From: Rhizobium sp. R634
GTDB lineage: Bacteria > Pseudomonadota > Alphaproteobacteria > Rhizobiales > Rhizobiaceae
Direction of reading: 5' to 3'
Length of the DNA: 64,000 nt
Assembly (NCBI RefSeq): GCF_002211305.1
Contig: NZ_LOKW01000012.1
Span: 186,001 to 250,000 of the forward strand
Shown: positions 56,921-64,000 of the stretch, piece by piece
Position numbering within the stretch: position 1 is the stretch's first letter
Layout: the number at the start of each line of letters is the position of its first letter
Notes under the pieces: generated by a model
Database searches by the model: none
Told to the model about the DNA's origin: nothing
The model's input: only the letters and a program-made list of their open reading frames with translations
Made by a program: the position numbers and the translations under genes

Positions 56921-59055
56921 ACCGTGTCCTTGCGAAGCCAGACCTTGTTGTCGTGCATGGCCGCCCCGCCATAAGGCGCAACCGGATCGGCGCCGGTCAG
57001 GACGTTGATGCCCTCGCCGTCGATATGCGCCTTGTTCGGCCAGAGACCCTCGGCGATCAGCACGCCCGGCTTCACTTCGGTCGTGATGCGGGCGTGGATG
57101 CGCAGAGCGCCGCGGCCGTTGCCGATGCGGACGAGATCACCATGAGCGATGCCATTAGCTTCGGCATCGACAGGATTGATCATCACCTCGGGACGGCCTT
57201 CCTTCTGGCGCGAGGTCTTGGTCTCGGAGAAGCTCGAATTCAAGAAATTGCGCGCGGGCGATGTGGCGAGACGGAAGGGATGCTCGGGATCGGCCACTTC
57301 GATGACATCGACCTGATCGGGAAAAGCGGGCAGCTCGGCATGCGGCCCAAGCACGCCGATCGCGGCCGGCGGCTTGTTCGGCGCCGGCTGGTTGATCCAG
57401 TCCGGCCGGAAATGAAACTTGCCGTCCGGATGGGCGAAGCCGTTCAGGAAATGCGCCTCCTCGAAAGCCGGCTGGCGATCGAACCATTTGTGTTCGAGGA
57501 AATGGTCGTAATCCGGCAGGTCGCTCGATTTCAGGATGCGGTCGATCATTTCGCGGGCGGTGAAACCGAAACCCGGGCGATCGGCGACGCCGAGGCGTTT
57601 TGCCAGTTCCTCGATGACGAAGAGATTGGTGCGCACGGTCGGCGGCGGCTCGACCAGCTTCGGCCCCAGCAGGATGTGGTTCTGGCCGCCGGCCCGGTAG
57701 ATGTCGTCATGCTCGACGAACATCGTCGCAGGCAGCACGATGTCGGCGATCTCCGCCGTCTCGGTCATGAACTGCTCGTGCACGGCGACGAACAGGTCGT
57801 CGCGGGCAAAACCGCGTCTGACGAGGCGCTGTTCTGGGGCGATGTTGGCGGGATTGGTGTTCTGGATCAGCATGGCCGTCACCGGGCCGCGATGGCGCAG
57901 GGCCACCGGATCGCCAGTCAGCACGCGGCCGATCTGCGACTGATCGAGCATGCGAATATCCGCGTCTTTCATCGACCGGCCAGTCAGCTCCGCATTGTTC
58001 ATGCGGAAGATATCGCTGTTCGAATGGAAGGCACCGCCGCCCTCATATTGCCAGGAGCCGAGAACGGTGGCGACCGAGGCGGCCGCATGCATGGCGACCG
58101 CGCCGTTGCGCTGACGGGTGAAGCCGTAGCCCAGCCGGAAGAAGGTCTTTTTCGTCGTACCGACGAGGCGGGCGAAGGCTTCGATCTCCTCGACGGAAAG
58201 TCCGGTGATATCGGCCGCCCATTGCGGCGTCTTGGTCTTCAGATGCGCTTCGAGACCGGCCGGATCGTCGGCATATCTAGCCATGTATTGGCGATCGGCA
58301 TAGCCGTCGCGGAAGGCGATGTGCATGACGGCGCAGGCAAGTGCCGCGTCGGTGCCCGGCCTGACGATCAAAGCCATGTCGGCCTGCTTCATCGTCGGAT
58401 TGTCATAGATGTCGATGACGACGATCTTGGCGCCACGCTCCTTGCGCGACTTGATCGCGTGGGTCATCACGTTGACTTGGGTGGACACCGCATTGGTGCC
58501 CCAGATGACGACGCAATCGGTGCGGCCCATCTCGCGTGGGTCGGGACCACGCAGCACGCCGGTCGCCATGGTGAAGCCGGTCCAGGCGGGATTGGTGCAG
58601 ATCGAGGAGAAGAAGCCGGAGTAGCGCTTCGCGTGGCGCAGACGATCGATCGAGTCACGCTGCACCCAGCCCATGGTGCCGGCGTAGAAATAGGGCCAGA
58701 TCGCCTCGCTGCCGTCTTTGGCCTCGGCCCTCACGAAGGCTTCGGCGATCTCATCCAGCGCATCTTCCCAGGATATCTGCTGCCACTGCCCTGCCCCCTT
58801 GACGCCGGCGCGGCGCAGCGGATGCATCAGGCGGTCGGGATGATAGAGCCGCTCGGCATAGCGAGCGACTTTGGCGCAGATGACGCCTGATGTATAGGAG
58901 TGATCGCCCGCGCCGCGCACGCGGCCGATGCGGCCATCCTCTGATATCTCGACCTCGAGCGCGCATGTGGAGGGACAGTCGTGCGGACAGGCCGTGTGGC
59001 CGACCTTGCTGTCCAGCTTGGGGGATTTGGCGTGGATGGGGGTCGCAATGTTCAT
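56917..59055 (-). CDS. Molybdopterin oxidoreductase (formate dehydrogenase/nitrate reductase superfamily)
   Basis: A 712-residue bis-MGD enzyme. The N-terminal [4Fe-4S] ligands are in ACPHDCPSTCALEV with the fourth in GVICAK. The molybdopterin domain has VVIWGTNAVSTQVN and the C-terminal molydopterin-dinucleotide-binding fold ends in HDNKVWLRKDTV. No Tat signal is seen, so it is probably cytoplasmic. The class and substrate (formate, nitrate or an organic N- or S-oxide) cannot be decided. The start MNIATPIHAKSP at 59055 fits the family. It is coupled to the NUDIX gene. Confidence 0.88.
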   Translation of the reverse strand: MNIATPIHAKSPKLDSKVGHTACPHDCPSTCALEVEISEDGRIGRVRGAGDHSYTSGVICAKVARYAERLYHPDRLMHPLRRAGVKGAGQWQQISWEDALDEIAEAFVRAEAKDGSEAIWPYFYAGTMGWVQRDSIDRLRHAKRYSGFFSSICTNPAWTGFTMATGVLRGPDPREMGRTDCVVIWGTNAVSTQVNVMTHAIKSRKERGAKIVVIDIYDNPTMKQADMALIVRPGTDAALACAVMHIAFRDGYADRQYMARYADDPAGLEAHLKTKTPQWAADITGLSVEEIEAFARLVGTTKKTFFRLGYGFTRQRNGAVAMHAAASVATVLGSWQYEGGGAFHSNSDIFRMNNAELTGRSMKDADIRMLDQSQIGRVLTGDPVALRHRGPVTAMLIQNTNPANIAPEQRLVRRGFARDDLFVAVHEQFMTETAEIADIVLPATMFVEHDDIYRAGGQNHILLGPKLVEPPPTVRTNLFVIEELAKRLGVADRPGFGFTAREMIDRILKSSDLPDYDHFLEHKWFDRQPAFEEAHFLNGFAHPDGKFHFRPDWINQPAPNKPPAAIGVLGPHAELPAFPDQVDVIEVADPEHPFRLATSPARNFLNSSFSETKTSRQKEGRPEVMINPVDAEANGIAHGDLVRIGNGRGALRIHARITTEVKPGVLIAEGLWPNKAHIDGEGINVLTGADPVAPYGGAAMHDNKVWLRKDTV

Positions 59056-59137
59056 GGCATTTGTATATGCCAAGCCTTGAATGGCCAAAAGCCACAAAAG
59101 CTCCCCATGACGCGAATTCATACGGACATCAGCGAAA

Positions 59138-60007
59138 ATGAACTACCGCCACATCTACCACGCGGGCAATTTTGCCGATGTGCTCAAGCACGCCGTTCTG
59201 GCGCGGCTGATCCGCTACATGCAGAAGAAGGAGGGCGCCTTCCGGGTGCTCGACACCCATGCCGGCATCGGGCTCTACGACCTCTCCTCCGAAGAAGCGC
59301 AAAAGACCGGAGAGTGGCAGGATGGCATCGGAAAATTGATGGAGGCAGACCTCGGGGCCCAGGTTTCCGAACTGCTGGAGCCCTACCTCTCGGCGATCCG
59401 CGAGCTCAATCCGGAGGGCGGCATCCGCTTTTATCCCGGGTCACCGAAGCTCGCGCGCATGCTGTTCCGCCCGCAGGACCGGCTGTCGGCGATGGAACTG
59501 CATCCCGAAGACTTCGCCCGCCTACACCGGCTGTTCGAAGGCGATCACCACGCGCGCGTCACGGAACTCGACGGCTGGCTGGCGCTCGGCGCGCATCTGC
59601 CGCCGAAGGAGAAGCGCGGTATCGTGCTCGTCGATCCGCCGTTCGAGGAAGAGGATGAATATGACCGCCTGGCCAGGGGATTGGAAAAGGCCTATCGCCG
59701 CTTTCCCGGCGGCACTTACTGCCTATGGTACCCGCTGAAGAAGGGCGCGCCGATCAAGGAATTCCACGAGACGCTGCAGGCGCTTGACATCACCAAGATG
59801 CTTTGTGCGGAACTTATCGTTCGCAGCGACCGCGGGATGACAGGATTGACGGGCTCCGGCCTCGTCATCGTCAATCCGCCCTTCACGCTGAAGGACGAGT
59901 TGCATCAGATGCTGCCGGCCTTGAAGGACCACCTGGCGCAGGACCGCTTCGCCTCGCACCGCGCCTTCTGGCTGCGCGGCGAGAACAAGGCGATCAAGGA
60001 CGATTGA
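59138..60007 (+). CDS. rlmJ: 23S rRNA (adenine(2030)-N6)-methyltransferase RlmJ
   Basis: RlmJ methylates A2030 of 23S rRNA. The 289-residue protein opens with the signature MNYRHIYHAGNFADVLKH. The SAM-binding part has LDTHAGIGLYDL, and the catalytic DPPF-type motif is in IVLVDPPFEEEDEY. Full length. It diverges from the molybdopterin oxidoreductase gene, with the two starts 82 bp apart. Confidence 0.94.
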   Translation: MNYRHIYHAGNFADVLKHAVLARLIRYMQKKEGAFRVLDTHAGIGLYDLSSEEAQKTGEWQDGIGKLMEADLGAQVSELLEPYLSAIRELNPEGGIRFYPGSPKLARMLFRPQDRLSAMELHPEDFARLHRLFEGDHHARVTELDGWLALGAHLPPKEKRGIVLVDPPFEEEDEYDRLARGLEKAYRRFPGGTYCLWYPLKKGAPIKEFHETLQALDITKMLCAELIVRSDRGMTGLTGSGLVIVNPPFTLKDELHQMLPALKDHLAQDRFASHRAFWLRGENKAIKDD

Positions 60008-60096
60008 TCTTTCAGAATCGATTCCGATTTTGGGCTTATTGCGCTAGTTTCGGGAACAGTCCCGCCTACAGATCTACAAATTTCATCAGGTGTCTC

Positions 60097-60693
60097 ATGA
60101 AGCTGCTTTGTTCACCCGCCTCGCCCTATTCCAGCAAAGTCAGGATGGCGGCGCATTATCTTGACATCGAGCTGGACGCCATCCGGGTCGATACCAATAC
60201 CGGGCCGGCGATCCTGGTGGACAACAATCCGCTCGGCAAAATTCCCACGCTTCTGACCGATGACGGCGCCTCGATCTTCGACAGCGTAGCGATCATGCAT
60301 TATTTCGATCGGCTGACGAAGGACGGGCTCTACCCTTCCAAGAAGGGCAAGCGCACGGATGCCGAAGTTCTCGAAGCGCTCTGCGACGGCATCTGCGATT
60401 GTCTGCTCGCGATCGTCTACGAGCGGCGCTTCCGCGACGAAGAAAAGGTTCACCAGCCCTGGATCGACCGGCAATGGAAGAAGGCGACGGCGGGGCTTGC
60501 TCATCTCGGCGCCAACCCGCCGAAGCTAGGCAAGAAACTAAACGGCGGACATTTCGCGCTGGCCGCCACGCTCGATTATCTCGACCTGCGCTTCAAGGAC
60601 CAGTGGGAAGCCGATCATGCGCCGCTGATCGACTGGCTGGCGCAGTTCGAAAAGAAATTCCCCGCCCATCGCGAACTCAAGGCAAGCGCCTGA
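60097..60693 (+). CDS. Glutathione S-transferase family protein
   Basis: A 198-residue protein with an N-terminal thioredoxin-like GST domain (MKLLCSPASPYSSKVRMAA, NPLGKIPTLL, IFDSVAIMHYFD) and a helical C-terminal domain. The catalytic position has SPYSSKV, so a serine or cysteine type is likely. The substrate is unknown. The ATG at 60097 is chosen because the fold starts there. It follows rlmJ by 89 bp. Confidence 0.9.
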   Translation: MKLLCSPASPYSSKVRMAAHYLDIELDAIRVDTNTGPAILVDNNPLGKIPTLLTDDGASIFDSVAIMHYFDRLTKDGLYPSKKGKRTDAEVLEALCDGICDCLLAIVYERRFRDEEKVHQPWIDRQWKKATAGLAHLGANPPKLGKKLNGGHFALAATLDYLDLRFKDQWEADHAPLIDWLAQFEKKFPAHRELKASA

Positions 60694-60742
60694 TCCGCGC
60701 CTCGGCACAGGGCGCCTGCGACTGACGACCAAACAGCAAAAA

Positions 60743-60766
60743 GCCGGGCAACGTGCCCGGCTTCTT
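60743..60766. terminator. Bidirectional terminator between the GST and porin genes
   Basis: GCCGGGCA pairs with TGCCCGGC over an ACG loop, with A5 before and a T-rich tract after the stem. Confidence 0.85.
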
Positions 60767-60788
60767 TATTTCTGGATATGCTGTCGGC

Positions 60789-61424
60789 TTAGAACTTGAC
60801 GCCGATACCGAGCTTGACGCTGTTCTCGTCGTAACCGCGCGAGAAGCTGCCGGAGTCGAGGTCGTAGTCCTTGCTCTGGTAATCGGTGTAGCGATATTCC
60901 AAGCGCGTCGTGATGTTGTTGGTCACGAAGGCTTCGACACCGGCGCCGACCGTGTAGCCGAAGTTCGTCTTGCTTTCGGACGAGGTGTCGTCGGAAACCT
61001 TGACGTCGCCGATGGCAAGACCAGCCGTGCCGTAGAGCAGGAAGGGGTTCATGTCGTAGCCGACGCGGCCACGGACGGAGCCGTTCCAGCCATACTTGTT
61101 CTCAACGCCGCCCGAAGAGACGTCGTCGCCGCTGTAGCCGAGATCGGATTCAACGCCGTAAACGATCTGGCCCTGCTGCCAGTTGTAGCCAGTGAAGACC
61201 TGGCCGCCGAAGCCGTAGGTGTGGCGATCGGAACCGAAGTCACCCATGTTGTAGGTGCCGGCGCCGCCGAGGTAGAAGCCCTCCCAGTTGCCGGCCGGCG
61301 TGACCGGGGCGTCCTGGGCAACCGGTGCTTCCGGAACCTGATCGACGGCATCAGCCGCCTGAGCTGCCGAAATGCCCGCAATTGCAAAAGCGGAGGCCAT
61401 GAGGCCAGCAATGAGTACACGCAT
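60789..61424 (-). CDS. Outer-membrane beta-barrel porin (Omp25/RopB family)
   Basis: A 211-residue protein with a Sec signal peptide (MRVLIAGLMASAFAIAGISA, cut near AQA-AD). The mature part forms eight strands: GNWEGFYLGGAGTYN near the start, GSVRGRVGYDMNPFLLYGTA and the C-terminal DENSVKLGIGVKF, ending in phenylalanine as OM barrels do. This is the Omp25/Omp31/RopB family of rhizobial and brucella surface proteins. The upstream region has palindromes that could be operator sites. Confidence 0.9.
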   Translation of the reverse strand: MRVLIAGLMASAFAIAGISAAQAADAVDQVPEAPVAQDAPVTPAGNWEGFYLGGAGTYNMGDFGSDRHTYGFGGQVFTGYNWQQGQIVYGVESDLGYSGDDVSSGGVENKYGWNGSVRGRVGYDMNPFLLYGTAGLAIGDVKVSDDTSSESKTNFGYTVGAGVEAFVTNNITTRLEYRYTDYQSKDYDLDSGSFSRGYDENSVKLGIGVKF

Positions 61425-61593
61425 ACTTTTCTCCTTTCAGTCCCGCACCACTTGATCACTGTCTCTCAGCGAAGCATTGGCGGGAAATTTGCCAGATGTC
61501 CCTTCCGGATCGAGACTGAAATTGGAACTGAATTGCGGATTTGAAAGAGCCAAATTGTGATATCATTGTGGCCGCCACATGGCCGAAATTCGA

Positions 61594-61611
61594 TGTTGCT
61601 TTGAAGCAACA
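61594..61611. promoter_or_regulatory. 18-bp perfect palindrome, candidate operator
   Basis: TGTTGCTT (61594-61601), a TG spacer and AAGCAACA (61604-61611) form an exact dyad. Such spacing is typical of a dimeric repressor or activator site. It lies about 170 bp upstream of the porin start and 178 bp upstream of the SDR start. Confidence 0.5.
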
Positions 61612-61620
61612 TACACTTCA

Positions 61621-61641
61621 TTAACCCTACTGAAGGGTTAA
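61621..61641. promoter_or_regulatory. Perfect TTAACCCT/AGGGTTAA inverted repeat
   Basis: TTAACCCT (61621-61628) and AGGGTTAA (61634-61641) are exact inverses over a 5-bp spacer, 10 bp from the previous palindrome. This could be a second operator or a small hairpin in the leader. Confidence 0.45.
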
Positions 61642-61789
61642 ACTTAAATTACTTATTTTAAGAAATCACATTATTAAATAATACATAGAATATCCCGGCC
61701 AACGACGCAACCAAGACCGCCTATTTATATAATCTCCGCCGGCCCTTATATAGGTTGCACACAGACTCGCGGGATCAGAAGGCAGGATT

Positions 61790-62557
61790 TTGAACCACAA
61801 AAGACTTCGCTCAGCCCTCATAACAGGGGCTGCCAAGAGAATAGGCCGGGCAATCGCCGAAGATCTTGCTGCAAATGGCTTTTCCGTTGCGATCCACGCC
61901 AACGGCTCCGTCGGCGAGGCCGAGGAGCTGGCGGCGGAATTGCGGCGAAAGGGGCAAGGAGCGATCGCGCTGCAGGCCGACCTCACCGATATCGGCCAAA
62001 CCGGCGAGCTCATTGCAAAGGCCTCCGAAGCCATTGGACCGCTCGATCTGCTCGTTAACAATGCGTCGGTCTTCCAGCATGATTCCGCCCGCAGTTTCAA
62101 TGCCGCCACATGGGCCCTGCACTTCGACCTGCATGTGCGTGCGCCTTCGATCCTGGCGGCCGCCTTCGCGCAGCAGATGCCCGCCGAGGCAGTGGGGCTG
62201 ATCGTCAACATCATCGACCAGCGGGTCTGGGCGCTGAGGCCCAGCTTCTATTCCTATACGCTCTCCAAGTCCGCGCTGTGGACGGCGACACAGACGCTCG
62301 CCCAGGCATTGGCGCCACGCATCCGCGTCAACGCCATCGGCCCCGGTCCATCGATGCCGAGCGAGCGGCAGGCGCTGGAGGACTTCCAAGCGCAGGTCTC
62401 AGCCCTTATCTTGCAGCGAGGGCCGGCCCTGGAGGAATTCGGACAAACGATTCGCTTCCTTTACGACACGCCCTCGATCACCGGCCAGATGATTGCCCTC
62501 GACGGCGGCCAGCACCTTGCCTGGCAGACGCCCGATGTGGCGGAGATTACGGAATGA
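61790..62557 (+). CDS. SDR oxidoreductase, pteridine-reductase (FolM/PTR1)-like
   Basis: A 255-residue short-chain dehydrogenase. The nucleotide loop is [12 protein letters not shown], which is typical of FolM and pteridine reductases, and the catalytic tyrosine and lysine are in YTLSKSALW. The end [17 protein letters not shown] also fits that group, suggesting reduction of dihydromonapterin or a related pteridine. The start is a TTG at 61790 with AGGCAGGA upstream. Its stop overlaps the uvrC start (ATGA). Confidence 0.85.
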   Translation: MNHKRLRSALITGAAKRIGRAIAEDLAANGFSVAIHANGSVGEAEELAAELRRKGQGAIALQADLTDIGQTGELIAKASEAIGPLDLLVNNASVFQHDSARSFNAATWALHFDLHVRAPSILAAAFAQQMPAEAVGLIVNIIDQRVWALRPSFYSYTLSKSALWTATQTLAQALAPRIRVNAIGPGPSMPSERQALEDFQAQVSALILQRGPALEEFGQTIRFLYDTPSITGQMIALDGGQHLAWQTPDVAEITE

Positions 62558-64000
62558 ACGGACGAAAGCTGCCGGATGGCGGCGTTCTCTACGACGAAAC
62601 GGATGAGAATGAAGACGATATCGAGGTGGAAGGCGATGTTTCCGCCTCGCCGCTCGCGGCACCCGTCGACTGGAATGCAGGCAGCCTCAACGAGACCGGC
62701 CTGATCGGCGCGGATCTGATCGGCGAATTCGTCAAGCGCCTGCCGAACAGCCCGGGCGTCTACCGCATGTTCAATGCCGAGGGCGACGTGCTTTATGTCG
62801 GCAAGGCGCGCAGCCTGAAGAAGCGCGTCGGCAATTACGCCGTCGGCCGCGTGCACTCCAACCGCATCGCCCAGATGGTGCGGCAGACGGCGAACATGGA
62901 ATTCGTGACGACGCGCACGGAAACCGAAGCACTGCTGCTGGAAGCGAACCTGATCAAGCGCTTGCGGCCGCGTTTCAACGTGCTGCTGCGCGACGACAAG
63001 TCCTTTCCCTATATTCTCATCACCGGCGACCACCGGGCGCCCGCCATTTTCAAGCATCGCGGCGCAAGGGCGCGCAAGGGTGACTATTTCGGGCCCTTCG
63101 CTTCGGCCGGCGCGGTCGGGCGCACGATCAACTCGCTGCAGCGCGCCTTCCTGATCCGCACCTGCACCGACAGCGTCTTCGAGACGCGTACCCGGCCCTG
63201 CCTGCTTTACCAGATCAAGCGCTGTTCCGGACCGTGCACGCACGAGGTCAGCGACGAGGGTTACGCCGAACTGGTGCAGGAGGCGAAGGACTTTCTCTCC
63301 GGTAAGAGCCAGAAGGTGAAGTCGCATATGGCCGAGGCCATGAACCAGGCGGCCGAGGACCTCGATTTCGAGCGGGCGGCGATCTATCGCGACCGTTTGG
63401 CCGCACTTTCGCACGTGCAGAGCCATCAGGGCATCAACCCGGCCGGCGTCGAGGAGGCGGATGTTTTCGCCATTCATCACGAAGGCGGCGTCTCCTGCAT
63501 CCAGGTGTTCTTCTTCCGCACCGGCCAGAACTGGGGCAACCGCGCCTATTTCCCGAAGGCCGACCCGCAGCTTTCCAGCGCCGAGGTGCTGAATGCCTTC
63601 CTCGCGCAATTCTATGACGACAAGCCGGTGCCGAAACAGATCATGCTGTCGGAAACGGTCGAGGAACTGGAACTGCTCGCGGCGGCGCTCAGTGAAAAGG
63701 CCGGACACAAGGTTTCCATCCTCGTGCCGCAGCGCGGCGAGAAGCGCGATCTCGTCGAGCACGTCATCGGCAATGCGCGCGAAGCGCATGGGCGAAAGCT
63801 TGCCGAAACGGCTTCGCAATCGCGGCTGCTGGAAGGCTTCAGGGAGACCTTCGGGCTTGCCTATGCGCCGCAGCGCATCGAGATCTACGACAACTCGCAC
63901 ATCATGGGCACCAATGCCGTCGGCGGCATGGTCGTGGCGGGGCCGGAAGGCTTCGTGAAGAACCAATACCGCAAGTTCAACATCAAATCGACCGACATCA
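62554..64000 (+). CDS. uvrC: Excinuclease ABC subunit C (3' end outside window)
   Basis: UvrC makes the two incisions of nucleotide excision repair. The visible 482 residues include a rhizobial acidic N-terminal extension (1-55), the GIY-YIG nuclease ([20 protein letters not shown] at about 67-86), the zinc-type cysteine segment [13 protein letters not shown] and the UVR interaction motif near [13 protein letters not shown]. The sequence reaches the RNase H-like domain ([13 protein letters not shown]) and stops at the window end. The start overlaps the SDR stop. Confidence 0.95.
   Translation, partial: MNGRKLPDGGVLYDETDENEDDIEVEGDVSASPLAAPVDWNAGSLNETGLIGADLIGEFVKRLPNSPGVYRMFNAEGDVLYVGKARSLKKRVGNYAVGRVHSNRIAQMVRQTANMEFVTTRTETEALLLEANLIKRLRPRFNVLLRDDKSFPYILITGDHRAPAIFKHRGARARKGDYFGPFASAGAVGRTINSLQRAFLIRTCTDSVFETRTRPCLLYQIKRCSGPCTHEVSDEGYAELVQEAKDFLSGKSQKVKSHMAEAMNQAAEDLDFERAAIYRDRLAALSHVQSHQGINPAGVEEADVFAIHHEGGVSCIQVFFFRTGQNWGNRAYFPKADPQLSSAEVLNAFLAQFYDDKPVPKQIMLSETVEELELLAAALSEKAGHKVSILVPQRGEKRDLVEHVIGNAREAHGRKLAETASQSRLLEGFRETFGLAYAPQRIEIYDNSHIMGTNAVGGMVVAGPEGFVKNQYRKFNIKSTDI

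Larger units (their letters stand above)
61425..61789. other. Divergent promoter region, porin / SDR
   Basis: 365 bp without a gene, AT-rich from about 61610 on. It holds two perfect palindromes (61594-61611 and 61621-61641) and should contain the promoters of the porin gene (minus) and the SDR-uvrC unit (plus). Confidence 0.6.

Noticed and set aside
56902..58890. A 662-codon plus-strand frame
   Set aside because: It is antisense to the molybdopterin oxidoreductase, whose iron-sulfur and cofactor motifs are clear.
1..64000. tRNA, rRNA, CRISPR array, transposase or integrase
   Set aside because: No tRNA-like T-loop and anticodon arms, repeat-spacer array, or mobile-element enzyme motifs were noticed; a covariance or HMM search was not possible.

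Overview
The window is a stretch of alphaproteobacterial chromosome, most likely from the Rhizobium leguminosarum/etli group. The evidence is gene content and order: plsX-fabH-ihfA-merR, glyA-nrdR-ribD-ribE, an LdtR-type MarR regulator near an L,D-transpeptidase, ppx-ppk-hdaA, purMN, a K+-insensitive pyrophosphatase, a Bpt-type arginyl/leucyl transferase, and an Omp25/RopB-type porin. Most genes are dense, GC-rich and intact. Assignments come from motif reading alone; no database search was run.

Layout. 1-1.1 kb: a truncated DUF4118 histidine kinase diverges from a stand-alone receiver protein. 1.1-6.3 kb: envelope and lipid genes on the minus strand (merR, ihfA, fabH, plsX, yceD-like, bc1 chaperone), then bamE diverging. 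6.4-9.7 kb: hppA, nusB, ribH. 10-18.3 kb: a plus-strand block with a secreted protein, a cupin, a GNAT enzyme, two unfamiliar surface-polysaccharide-type proteins, and rfbCBDA for dTDP-L-rhamnose. This block separates ribH-nusB from ribE-ribD-nrdR-glyA (18.4-22.1 kb). ribD carries an in-frame palindromic repeat of about 250 bp. 22.3-26.9 kb: an L,D-transpeptidase and its probable regulator LdtR, separated by an accessory KAP-type P-loop NTPase gene broken by one frameshift. 27-35.9 kb: DUF6163 protein, hemB, RDD protein, bpt, DMT transporter, an AbrB-Doc toxin-antitoxin pair, an SRPBCC protein, parC and a conserved periplasmic protein. 36-45.3 kb: tetR/serine hydrolase, aspS, a Tat multicopper oxidase, rnd, a class III cyclase and an esterase-like phytase protein. 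45.4-53 kb: ppx, ppk, hdaA, an AI-2E-family transporter and purMN. 53-55 kb: a lower-GC accessory patch with a frameshifted lipoprotein gene and a DUF805-like membrane protein. 55-64 kb: phnM, a NUDIX hydrolase, a molybdopterin oxidoreductase, rlmJ, a GST, an outer-membrane porin, a pteridine-reductase-like SDR and the start of uvrC.

The core genes serve fatty acid and phospholipid synthesis, riboflavin, one-carbon and purine metabolism, polyphosphate, and translation. The most unusual material is at the seams: the palindromic element inside ribD, the broken KAP NTPase between ldtR and its likely target, the rfb block inside the riboflavin neighbourhood, the AbrB-Doc pairing, and several clean inverted repeats in divergent promoter regions. 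No tRNA, rRNA, CRISPR array, transposase or integrase was recognised.
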